64,000 bases of DNA, taken from Streptomyces prunicolor NBRC 13075 (GTDB lineage Bacteria > Actinomycetota > Actinomycetes > Streptomycetales > Streptomycetaceae). The notes under the pieces were generated by a model that was given only the letters and a program-made list of their open reading frames with translations, had not been told where the DNA came from and searched no databases. This document shows positions 8,653 to 19,546 of the stretch, one piece after another. Numbering within the stretch: the stretch's first letter is position 1; each line of letters begins with the position of its first letter. The position numbers and the translations under genes are program-made. The stretch spans positions 1 to 64,000 of the forward strand of contig NZ_BARF01000103.1 of NCBI RefSeq assembly GCF_000367365.1. The letters are read 5' to 3'.

Positions 8653-10182
8653 CTAGATGTCCCGGAAGATCTCGATCTGCGCCCCGACGGAGTTGAGCCG
8701 CTCCGCCAGATCCTCGTAACCGCGGTTGATGACATACACGTTCCGCAGCACGGACGTGCCCTCCGCCGCCATCATCGCGAGCAGCACGACCACCGCGGGC
8801 CGCAGCGCCGGCGGGCACATCATCTCGGCGGCCCGCCAGCGGGTCGGGCCCTCGACCAACACCCGGTGCGGGTCGAGGAGTTGGAGGCGTCCGCCGAGGC
8901 GGTTGAGGTCGGTGAGGTAGATCGCGCGGTTGTCGTAGACCCAGTCGTGGATGAGGGTCTGGCCCTGTGCGACCGCCGCGATCGCCGCGAAGAACGGCAC
9001 GTTGTCGATGTTCAGGCCGGGGAACGGCATCGGGTGGATCTTGTCGATCGGCGCCTCCAGCTTGGAGGGCCGGACCGTGAGGTCCACCAGCCGGGTACGG
9101 CCGTTGTCGGCGACGTACTCGGGGGTGCGGTCGTGGTCGAGGCCCATCTCCTCCAGGACCGCGAGCTCGATCTCCAGGAACTCGATGGGCACCCGGCGGA
9201 CCGTCAGCTCCGACTCGGTGACGACGGCGGCGGCCAGCAGGCTCATCGCCTCGACCGGGTCCTCGGAGGGGGAGTAGTCCACGTCGACGTCGATGGTCGG
9301 CACGCCGTGCACGGTGAGGGTGGTGGTGCCGATGCCCTCGACCTTGACACCCAGCGCCTCCAGGAAGAAGCACAGGTCCTGGACCATGTAGTTGGAGGAC
9401 GCGTTGCGGATGACCGTGACGCTCTCGTGGCGGGCGGCGGCCAGCAGCGCGTTCTCGGTGACGGTGTCGCCGCGCTCGGTCAGCACGATCGGCCGACCGG
9501 GGGAGACGGACCGGTCGACCTGCGCGTGGTAGAGCCCCTCGGTCGCGGCGATGTCGAGCCCGAACCGGCGCAGCGCGATCATATGCGGCTCGATCGTGCG
9601 CGTCCCGAGGTCGCAGCCGCCCGCGTACGGCAGCTTGAAGCTGTCCATGCGGTGCAGCAGCGGGCCGAGGAACATGATGATCGAGCGCGTGCGGCGGGCC
9701 GCCTCCGCGTCGATCGACTCCATCTCCAGCTCGGCCGGCGGCACGATCTCCAGGTCGACGCCGTCATTGATCCAGCGGGTGCGGACGCCGATCGAGCCGA
9801 GTACCTCCAGAAGGCGGTACACCTCCTCGATCCGCGCGACCCGGCGCAGCACTGTGCGCCCCTTGTTGAGGAGCGAGGCGCACAGCAGTGCCACGCACGC
9901 GTTCTTGCTGGTCTTCACATCGATCGCGCCGGACAGCCGGCGACCGCCGACCACCCGCAGATGCATCGGACCGGCGTAGCCCAGAGAGACGATCTCGCTG
10001 TCCAGGGCTTCACCGATTCGAGCGATCATCTCAAGGCTGATGTTTTGGTTGCCGCGCTCGATGCGATTGACGGCGCTCTGACTGGTGCCGAGCGCCTCGG
10101 CAAGCTGCGTCTGTGTCCAGCCCCTATGTTGCCTGGCGTCACGGATGAGCTTGCCGATACGTACGAGGTAGTCGTCTGCCAT
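8653..10182 (-). CDS. Xre-HTH / MurA-like enolpyruvyl transferase fusion
   Basis: 509 residues in two parts. Residues 1-70 form an Xre/Cro helix-turn-helix (GWTQTQLAEALGTSQSAVNR). Residues 73-509 are a full-length EPSP-synthase-fold protein of the UDP-GlcNAc 1-carboxyvinyltransferase (MurA) family. Key MurA residues appear kept: Lys93-Asn94 in TSKNA (the K22/N23 pair of E. coli MurA) and Cys190 in AGGCDLGTR (the Cys115 loop that fosfomycin alkylates), so an active enzyme is plausible. Normal MurA has no DNA-binding domain; S. coelicolor has a similar second copy beside aconitase (SCO5998, from memory). A perfect palindrome 13 bp before the start codon suggests autoregulation. It may be a housekeeping MurA paralogue, a regulator that senses peptidoglycan precursors, or both. 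Confidence 0.85.
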   Translation of the reverse strand: MADDYLVRIGKLIRDARQHRGWTQTQLAEALGTSQSAVNRIERGNQNISLEMIARIGEALDSEIVSLGYAGPMHLRVVGGRRLSGAIDVKTSKNACVALLCASLLNKGRTVLRRVARIEEVYRLLEVLGSIGVRTRWINDGVDLEIVPPAELEMESIDAEAARRTRSIIMFLGPLLHRMDSFKLPYAGGCDLGTRTIEPHMIALRRFGLDIAATEGLYHAQVDRSVSPGRPIVLTERGDTVTENALLAAARHESVTVIRNASSNYMVQDLCFFLEALGVKVEGIGTTTLTVHGVPTIDVDVDYSPSEDPVEAMSLLAAAVVTESELTVRRVPIEFLEIELAVLEEMGLDHDRTPEYVADNGRTRLVDLTVRPSKLEAPIDKIHPMPFPGLNIDNVPFFAAIAAVAQGQTLIHDWVYDNRAIYLTDLNRLGGRLQLLDPHRVLVEGPTRWRAAEMMCPPALRPAVVVLLAMMAAEGTSVLRNVYVINRGYEDLAERLNSVGAQIEIFRDI

Positions 10183-10194
10183 GAGGCCGAGGTT

Positions 10195-10210
10195 ATCTCA
10201 GATATGAGAT
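10195..10210. promoter_or_regulatory. Palindromic operator upstream of HTH-MurA gene
   Basis: ATCTCAGATATGAGAT is a perfect inverted repeat (6-bp arms, 4-bp spacer), 13 bp upstream of the HTH-MurA start codon and preceded by GGTT. The same architecture recurs at 10931-10946. Its position over the likely transcription start suggests repression, perhaps by the HTH domain of the gene product itself. Confidence 0.6.
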
Positions 10211-10269
10211 GGCGCCTCTTGAGGGGGGCCGTTCGGGTGACGGCCGGTCAGCAATCCTGCCGGCTGCCG

Positions 10270-10467
10270 TCAGTCGTCCTTCTCGGTGCGCGTCTTGCGC
10301 CACCCGAACGGCCCGGGCAGGTTCATCGATGTCGTACGGCGCCCCGAGGTGCTGCGCGTGTACCGCGGGCCACTCTTGCCACCTGTCGTGAACGACATGG
10401 ACCCCTTGTTGATGTTCAGCCGAAGCCAAGGAAGGATCCGGAAGCTCTTGCGGAACGTGAGCGGCAT
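10270..10467 (-). CDS. DUF4236-like small protein
   Basis: 65 residues starting MPLTFRKSFRILPWLRLNIN; the ATG follows a strong ribosome site (AAAGGGGG). The FRKSFRI-P--RLN-NK-S---GG-- pattern is that of the DUF4236 N-terminal domain, found in many bacteria with unknown function. The C-terminus is basic (PGPFGWRKTRTEKDD). There is no signal or membrane segment. It is transcribed towards the HTH-MurA gene, from which the operator at 10195-10210 separates it. Confidence 0.75.
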   Translation of the reverse strand: MPLTFRKSFRILPWLRLNINKGSMSFTTGGKSGPRYTRSTSGRRTTSMNLPGPFGWRKTRTEKDD

Positions 10468-10520
10468 ACCCGCCCCCTTTCGTCCCGCACCGGGTACCCC
10501 GAAGTCCCGGGAATATGGCG

Positions 10521-10826
10521 TCAGTTCAGCGGAGCGGGCGCCGGGGTGCCGTAGAAGGTGATCGACGGCCGGCCCCGCGAGGCGATGAAGTCGTTGAGCG
10601 CGTCGGCGAGGTCCGTGGGGGAGACGGCGTTGGCCGCCTCGGGCGCCTCGCTCGCGGCGACGCTGAACTTGATCGTGAGCCGCGGACGCTCGGAGCCCAG
10701 GGAACTCGCCCCCGCGAAGAGCGTTCCCGCGGGGAAGTCGACCGACGTGGTGTCCGCAGTGTCGATGGTGTCCGTGGTGGCCACCGCGGCCTGGGCCGGC
10801 CGTGCCGCCGCCGCGCCGCCGACCAT
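10521..10826 (-). CDS. Small hypothetical protein, start uncertain (possible exported protein)
   Basis: 101 residues from the only in-frame ATG, with nearly all codons ending in G or C, so it looks genuinely coding. The reading frame continues upstream without a stop to 10925, and that extension reads like a signal peptide: SRTTGRSLLEYSGTTAVGAM, then VGGAAAARPAQA. There is no ATG, GTG or TTG in the extension; a CTG at 10860-10862 is the only near-start codon. The true start may therefore be non-canonical, or the gene's 5' end may have been damaged. The C-terminal part (about residues 50-101, with ITFYGTP near the end) matches no family I know. Confidence 0.55.
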   Translation of the reverse strand: MVGGAAAARPAQAAVATTDTIDTADTTSVDFPAGTLFAGASSLGSERPRLTIKFSVAASEAPEAANAVSPTDLADALNDFIASRGRPSITFYGTPAPAPLN

Positions 10827-10930
10827 CGCGCCGACGGCGGTCGTTCCGGAGTATTCGAGCAGGGATCGTCCGGTTGTGCGGGAGTGGAGGGCGGCCGGGC
10901 ATGACCAATCCGCCCCCGTGTACTAGAGTT

Positions 10931-10946
10931 ATCTCGACATCGAGAT
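10931..10946. promoter_or_regulatory. Second copy of the ATCTC-N6-GAGAT operator
   Basis: ATCTCGACATCGAGAT is a perfect inverted repeat with the same arm length, spacer and 5' flank (AGTT) as the site at 10195-10210. It lies just upstream of the small minus-strand gene and about 140 bp upstream of aconitase, so it could govern either or both. Confidence 0.6.
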
Positions 10947-10978
10947 ATATGCCGAGGTGCACCGCAGCCGCACACTCC

Positions 10979-11030
10979 GCCGATCCAGTAGTAAGGCTTG
11001 CCTAACTTAGCCTTACCTTAGCGGATCGGC
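10979..11030. promoter_or_regulatory. 52-bp dyad with iron-box-like core upstream of aconitase
   Basis: Nested inverted repeats: GCCGATCC (10979) with GGATCGGC (11023), and GTAAGGCT (10991) with AGCCTTAC (11009), around a 10-nt centre. The core AAGGCTTGCCTAA resembles the right part of the DmdR1/IdeR iron box TTAGGTTAGGCTAACCTAA; I count about 12 of 19 matches. It ends 58 bp before the aconitase start. It could be a tandem DmdR1 site or a transcribed hairpin. Confidence 0.55.
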
Positions 11031-11088
11031 CAAGACGTCGTAGCGGCAGGATGCGGTGGGAACGCGCACATCAATGAAGGAGACTGTC

Positions 11089-13803
<2,715 letters not shown>

Positions 13804-13822
13804 CGGCTACGGCAAGGCAGTT

Positions 13823-13858
13823 GAGGGCCGCATCCCCGGCGACGGGGGTGCGGCTCTC
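13823..13858 (+). terminator. Aconitase terminator hairpin
   Basis: A 15-bp, nearly perfect stem (GAGGGCCGCATCCCC / GGGGGTGCGGCTCTC) lies 20 bp after the acnA stop codon and separates it from the two-component genes. Confidence 0.8.
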
Positions 13859-13948
13859 CGCGTCTGTCCACCGCCCGTCCGCGCAGGTCATCGCCAGCGC
13901 TCAGGTGGAACACAGGGTTCCCCCAGCAGGCCGGGACAGAATCGGGAC

Positions 13949-14670
<722 letters not shown>

Positions 14671-14674
<4 letters not shown>

Positions 14675-16233
14675 ACCTCCGTATCCGCAACCTCCGTACC
14701 CGCAAGCTCCGTATCCGCAACCGAGGCCGCCTGCACGGCCGTTCACTGCGCACCCGCCTCCTCCTCTTCATCAGCGCGACCCTCGTAGTCGTGTGCGCCG
14801 CGATGGCCCTCACCACCGTGTTCGTCCAACGCGCCTCTCTGCTGGGCGACTTGGACGACCGGGTCGGCAACGCCGCCGAGCGCAGTCTGGGCGGGGCCCA
14901 GCATCACCCGGACACGGCCGGGGACCTCGGGTTCCTCATGGAGAACGGTCACGCCGTCGGGACGCTCGCCGCGCGGTTCGACGCCAAGGGCTCGATCATC
15001 GCCGCCGCCGTCGTCAGACAGGACGCCCCGCCCCAGAACCTCACCGCCACCCAGCGCGCCGCTCTCGCGGGCATCACCGCCGACAGCGCGATGCACACCC
15101 GTACCGTCCCCGGCCTCGGCACCTACCGGCTCACGGCCCTCAACACCGATGGCGTCCGAGTCCTCACCGGCCTCCCGATGGACGACGTACAGGACATGAT
15201 CAGCGGCCTGGTGGCGGTCGAGGCCGTCGTCGCCCTCGCCGGCCTGACCGTCGCGGGCTGCCTGTGCGCGGTCGTCATACGGCGGCAGCTACGGCCGCTG
15301 GGCCGGGTCGCCGCCACCGCGGTCGAGGTCTCCCGCTCGCAGCTCGGGCACGGCGAGGTCACCGCGCTCACCCGGGTGCCCGAGCGCGACACCGACCCCG
15401 GCAGCGAGGCCGGCCAGGTCGGCGCCGCGCTCAACCGGATGATCGACCACGTCGAGTCCTCGCTCGCCGAACGCCAGCGCAGCGAGGAGCAGATGCGCCG
15501 CAGCGAGGAACGCATGCGCCGCTTCCTCGCCGACGCCAGCCACGAACTCCGCACCCCGCTGGCCTCCATCGCGGGCTACGCCGAGCTGATGAACCGTGGC
15601 ACCGACCGCATCGAGCCGGGGCTCGCCTGGCGCCGGGTCACCGCCGAGTCGGCGCGCATGACGGGCCTGGTGGAGGACCTCCTGCTGCTCGCCCGGCTCG
15701 ACGAGGGCAGGCCGTTGCAGTCCGCCGAGGTGGACCTCGCGGCGGTGCTCGCCGAGGCGGTGTGGGACGCCCGCGCGGCCGGCACCGGCCACGAGTGGCA
15801 GCTCCAACTGTCCCTGGACGCCCCGGCCCTGGTCATCGGCGACGAGGCCCGCCTGCACCAGGTGTTGGCCAACTTGTTGGCCAACGCGCGTATGCACACG
15901 CCTGCTGGCACGACGGTCACGGCGAGCGTCCAGGCCACCGCCGCCCACACCGTCGTCATCCGGGTCCGCGACGACGGCCCCGGCATCCCCCCGGCCCTCC
16001 TCCCCACCGTCTTCGAACGCTTCACCCGCGCCGACGCCTCCCGCGCCAGGGCCGGCGGCAAGGAGGGCGGCTCCGGCCTCGGCCTGGCCATCGCGACGGC
16101 GATCACCGGAGCCCACGGCGGCCGCATCGACGTCACCAGCGTCCCGGGCCGCACGGAGTTCACCATCGAACTCCCCGCGGCCCAACTCCCGCCCGTCGAA
16201 CCGGCGATGCGCGCCCGCACGGCGCCGGTCTAG
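14671..16233 (+). CDS. Sensor histidine kinase
   Basis: 520 residues, starting at the ATG that overlaps the regulator's stop. Order: a very basic N-terminus made of three near-identical LRIRN/LRTRK units, TM1 (about 30-52), an extracytoplasmic sensor region of about 125 residues, TM2 (about 180-203), HAMP (about 204-265), a dimerisation/phosphoacceptor helix with His291 in DASHELRTPLASIAGYAEL, and an HATPase domain with N box NLLANARMHTP, G1 DDGPGIPP and G2 GSGLGLAI. It phosphorylates the upstream OmpR-type regulator. The segment SEEQMRRSEERMRR just before the His helix is a small internal duplication. No ligand-binding signature is visible in the sensor region. Confidence 0.93.
14677..14721 (+). 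repeat. Three tandem 15-bp units inside the kinase gene
   Basis: Units at 14677-14691, 14692-14706 and 14707-14721 read CTCCGTATCCGCAAC, CTCCGTACCCGCAAG and CTCCGTATCCGCAAC. They stay in frame and encode the basic N-terminal LRIRN/LRTRK/LRIRN run before TM1. Copy number could vary between strains without breaking the frame. Confidence 0.85.
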
Positions 16234-16283
16234 AGAGCACCGGGCGCCGGCGGACGCGCATCACCGTGGCTGTCCTCGTAGGC

Positions 16284-18551
16284 CTAGGGAGTGGTCGTGA
16301 ACCCGTCGAAGTCGGCCTCGCCAGTCGTGCCCGAGGCATGCGAGGTCTGGGTGAGGCCGACGTCCTGGGTGGCCGCGGCGGTCGGGACGTCGATGGTGCC
16401 GACCAGGTTCCAGGTGGCGTTGTCGGTCGAGTAATAGCCGCTGTACGAGGTGCCGTTGCGGACGAGCTTCAGCCACGAGGGGTAGGCGGCGGTACCGGCG
16501 GAGTCCTGCGAGTCGAGCTTTCCGTCACCGTCGCTGTCCCAGTCGAGGAGATAGCCGTTGCCCGGGGTCGCGACGAGCGCCACATACCCGGGGGACGTGT
16601 TCGACTGGGTGATGTCGTTGCGGACCATGATCCCGGCCTTCGCCCAAACATCGGTGTCCGACTGCGAGTTGAGCTTCACGGTCGTCACCGAACCGTCGTG
16701 CTCCGCACCCGGCAGATAGATCGAGCCGTACTCATTGGTGCCGTTGTACAGATCCGCACCCTGCGCCCGGATACCGAGTTGGGTACCGGACTCGCTGAAG
16801 CTCGCCGTGGTGGAGGCGAACGTCCGGTAAGGGGCGGTCACTTGATGGTTGACGGTGATCGTGTCACCGGCGCCGAGCCGGGTCTTCCCGCCCGACCGGA
16901 AGCGGTAACTCGCCGTCCCCTGGAAGTCGTTGGAGGCGAAGAGCTTGGTCGAGGGCGGGATGGACACGGAGTACGTGACCTTCAGCGCGTGACTGCCCCG
17001 GATCGTCCGGGCCCGTGTCACGTCACGCGTGGTGATCTTCGTGCCGGCCGGCCCGGTGAGGGTCAGGTCGGCATCGGTGACGGACCGAGACCCGCTGTCG
17101 GACAGGACCGCCGTCACCGTGCGGGTGGTGCTGTCGCTGGACGCGGGCGCCCAGTTGAGCCCGAACGACACGTCCGGAGCCGCACCGGTCACCGTGCGGT
17201 GGGTGGCGTGAACCCGGTACAGGACCACACCGTGCGCGGGCACATTGGCGGCGATCCGTCCCGCGGACTCGGTCAGCCGCTGGCTCCACAGATCCCGCAG
17301 GGCGTAGTCACGCGCCGCGGGCAGCCCCAACGCGGAAGCGGTAGTGGCGACTTCGCGGGGAGCCGACCCGGTGTTGAACAGACCGACCACGGCATCCCCG
17401 TCGGCCTCGGTCTTGGCGAACACCTGCGAATTGGCGTCCGAGGAGATCCGCTTGGCGTCGATACCGTCCTGGTCGACCGCGAGGACGTCGGTGTTCTTCA
17501 GCAACGCGAGGTCGGCCGGGTCGAGATGGGTCAGGTCGGTGCCGAGGATGAGCGGCGAGGCGGCCAGCGACCACAGACTCATCTGCGTCCTGCGCTCGTC
17601 GGGGGTGAGGCCGTTGTTCGCGCCGTTCCCGATTTCGAGGGAGTCGTAGTCGTTGTAACCGCCGGGCCCGCCGTACGGCGCCCAGGCCGCGACCTGGTCG
17701 AAGCGGGAGGCGATGGAGGCCCAGGTGGTCAGGGGGTAACTGCTGTCGTCCGGACCGCAGTAGCACTCGATGTCGCCGCCGGTGCGCCAGCCGTTGGAGA
17801 GCTTCTTCCAGGTGGCCGCGTTGTTGATGTCGAGGTTGTTGGACAGCTCCAGATGGATGGGCCGCCCGGTGTGATGCAGGGCGTCCGACCAGGCCTGGAC
17901 GTCCTGTTGGTCGGACGTGCCGACACCGTCGATCTTCAGATAGTCGATGCCCCACCCGGCGAACTGCCCGGCCCACGAGTCGATGAAGGTCTGCGCGCCG
18001 GGCTTGGTGTAGTCGATGCCCACCATGCCACCGCAGTTGTAGTTGCTCTCCGTCGCCGTGGTGGCGATGTCCCGCGCGTGGTAACTGGTCCCCTTGATCT
18101 CGGTGTTCTTGGCGACCGCCTGCTGGGAGATGCCGGGCGTGACATACAGGCCGAACCTCAGCCCCAGGGAGTGCACATAGTCGGCGACGACCTGGACGCC
18201 GTTCTCACCGCCGCGCGGCGGGAACTTGACGGGGTCGGTGACCCAGCGGCCGTACTGGTCGACGTCCGGTCCCTGGCTGCCCGGGCACTGGTACCAGAAG
18301 TCGTCGACGTTGGCGTAGACGAAGCCGTTTTTCGCCAGGCCACTGGTCTTGAGCGCCTTCGCCTGCGCCTCGATGGTCTGCGCGGTCGGATTGCGCCGCA
18401 CAAAGCTCCAACTGCTCCACCCCAGCACGGGTTTGAGCCCGACACCGTTGTCATCGGCCCGCGCGGAATGACCGCCGGTCGCGGTGACTCCCATGGTGAG
18501 CAGCAGCGCTCCGGTGAACGCGGCCAGTGCACCGCGGATCTGTCTTCTCAT
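16284..18551 (-). CDS. Secreted GH27 glycosidase (alpha-galactosidase or beta-L-arabinopyranosidase)
   Basis: 755 residues starting MRRQIRGALAAFTG; I chose this ATG because GGAGGA precedes it, giving a normal signal peptide cut after about Ala32. The GH27 barrel (about 38-400) has LGWSSWSF, the catalytic nucleophile Asp208 in YLKIDG and the acid/base Asp260 in WRTGGDIE. It is followed by a GH27 C-terminal beta-domain, an NEW3-like Ig domain (about 465-560) and a C-terminal jelly-roll of about 185 residues (KAGIMVRND--SNTSPGYVALV...DSDGDGKLD) resembling laminin-G/DUF1349 lectin-like modules. It probably removes terminal galactose (or arabinopyranose) from plant polysaccharides outside the cell. 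Sequence alone does not settle the substrate. A TTCTTGACG motif lies upstream at about 18592-18600. Confidence 0.88.
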   Translation of the reverse strand: MRRQIRGALAAFTGALLLTMGVTATGGHSARADDNGVGLKPVLGWSSWSFVRRNPTAQTIEAQAKALKTSGLAKNGFVYANVDDFWYQCPGSQGPDVDQYGRWVTDPVKFPPRGGENGVQVVADYVHSLGLRFGLYVTPGISQQAVAKNTEIKGTSYHARDIATTATESNYNCGGMVGIDYTKPGAQTFIDSWAGQFAGWGIDYLKIDGVGTSDQQDVQAWSDALHHTGRPIHLELSNNLDINNAATWKKLSNGWRTGGDIECYCGPDDSSYPLTTWASIASRFDQVAAWAPYGGPGGYNDYDSLEIGNGANNGLTPDERRTQMSLWSLAASPLILGTDLTHLDPADLALLKNTDVLAVDQDGIDAKRISSDANSQVFAKTEADGDAVVGLFNTGSAPREVATTASALGLPAARDYALRDLWSQRLTESAGRIAANVPAHGVVLYRVHATHRTVTGAAPDVSFGLNWAPASSDSTTRTVTAVLSDSGSRSVTDADLTLTGPAGTKITTRDVTRARTIRGSHALKVTYSVSIPPSTKLFASNDFQGTASYRFRSGGKTRLGAGDTITVNHQVTAPYRTFASTTASFSESGTQLGIRAQGADLYNGTNEYGSIYLPGAEHDGSVTTVKLNSQSDTDVWAKAGIMVRNDITQSNTSPGYVALVATPGNGYLLDWDSDGDGKLDSQDSAGTAAYPSWLKLVRNGTSYSGYYSTDNATWNLVGTIDVPTAAATQDVGLTQTSHASGTTGEADFDGFTTTP

Positions 18552-18591
18552 GAGCTGTTCCTCCATCGCAACGCCCACTCGACTCAGAAAA

Positions 18592-18605
18592 CGTCAAGAA
18601 CCAAC
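18592..18605 (-). promoter_or_regulatory. Possible -35 / Rok7B7-like motif upstream of GH27 gene
   Basis: On the minus strand the sequence reads GTTGGTTCTTGACG, about 40 bp before the start codon. TTGACG is a plausible -35 element. The string shares TCTTGACG with the sites before xylF and rok7B7 and fits 10 of 13 positions of the Rok7B7 consensus TTKAMKHSTTSAV as I remember it. Confidence 0.3.
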
Positions 18606-18748
18606 CCCGTGGACGCGACAAGTGAACAGGACCGAACGCCAGTCACCACATGGCGCGCTTGGCCAAAACTGGGTCAAGTCTGTGGGGCCACTGTGGCGCC
18701 GGCCGGAGGAAGTCCTGTCTGTCCCACCCCGCACATCGGCTCGTTCGG

Positions 18749-19315
18749 TCATCGCGGCCATCTGCCGCCGCCCGTACGCCCGCCCAGCAACCGCGCCTGT
18801 TCCAGCTTCAGTTCGCCGAATCCCCGCCGTGCGTACGCGGCCAGCTCCGCGCTCGGGAACGCGACCAGCGACAGGTGCTCCGCGAAGTCGCCCCGCGCCC
18901 AGCGCGCCGTGGTGATCTCGTATCCGGCCGCGTGCGCGCACAACTCCAGCAGCAGCGGCGGCATCTCCGGCTCGCGCAGCAGATCCGCCCGTCCGACGAC
19001 GAGTTCGCGCATCTCCCGCAGGGTCGGCAGGAAAACGGTCGCCACCCACAGCCGCCACTCGGCGAGTTCCTCGTCGGTCGGCGGAGTTCCGCCGCTGAAG
19101 GGCGAGATGCCTCCGGGCCGGGCGTGTCGCTCCACGAACGCGGCGAAGGTGCGGGCGTTGGCCTCCGTCAGCGCGAGCAACGGTCCGTAGAGGTCGCCGA
19201 GTTGACGATTGACCCGGGCGAGCCGCTCCTGTCGCTGGGTCAACCGGAGGCCGTTGAGGTATGTGGCGGCATACCCGGCGAAGGCCAGTGCGACCGTGAC
19301 GACGACTGCGATCAT
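18749..19315 (-). CDS. Membrane-anchored hypothetical protein
   Basis: 188 residues. A single N-terminal membrane span (MIAVVVTVALAFAGYAATYL) is followed by a helical, charged cytoplasmic domain (RQERLARVNRQLGDLYGPLL near residue 30; LPTLREMRELVV near 100). Similar proteins occur in many Streptomyces and are unannotated. The arrangement, one span then a four-helix-like domain, is all that can be said. It is divergent from the LPMO gene with about 230 bp between start codons. Confidence 0.7.
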   Translation of the reverse strand: MIAVVVTVALAFAGYAATYLNGLRLTQRQERLARVNRQLGDLYGPLLALTEANARTFAAFVERHARPGGISPFSGGTPPTDEELAEWRLWVATVFLPTLREMRELVVGRADLLREPEMPPLLLELCAHAAGYEITTARWARGDFAEHLSLVAFPSAELAAYARRGFGELKLEQARLLGGRTGGGRWPR

Positions 19316-19427
19316 GCCGGGATCGTATGAGACCCGGCTCCGAACAAGCCCGCCCCGAGCGCCACTTCACGCGCCGCCAGCCGTTTACAGCCACCCCAGT
19401 CCGCGCTAACTTCACGGACAAGTGGGG

Positions 19428-19441
19428 TGGGAGCGCTCCCA
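19428..19441. promoter_or_regulatory. CebR operator before the LPMO gene
   Basis: TGGGAGCGCTCCCA is a perfect match to the 14-bp palindrome bound by CebR, the LacI-family cello-oligosaccharide repressor of Streptomyces. It lies 105 bp upstream of the LPMO start codon, so the enzyme should be induced by cellobiose or cellotriose. Confidence 0.85.
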
Positions 19442-19546
19442 CCCGCCCGACGGTCCGGAACCCGCCGGGTGGCCGGGTCGCCCCACCCCACGCATCCATC
19501 TCCGCACGTTCCTCGCACTCGCCGACCGAAGGGACGTAAAACTGTC

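Noticed and set aside
14793..19190. 1,465-codon plus-strand frame spanning kinase, GH27 and the hypothetical gene
   Set aside because: It runs out of frame through three well-supported genes on both strands, which is typical of long GC-driven open frames.
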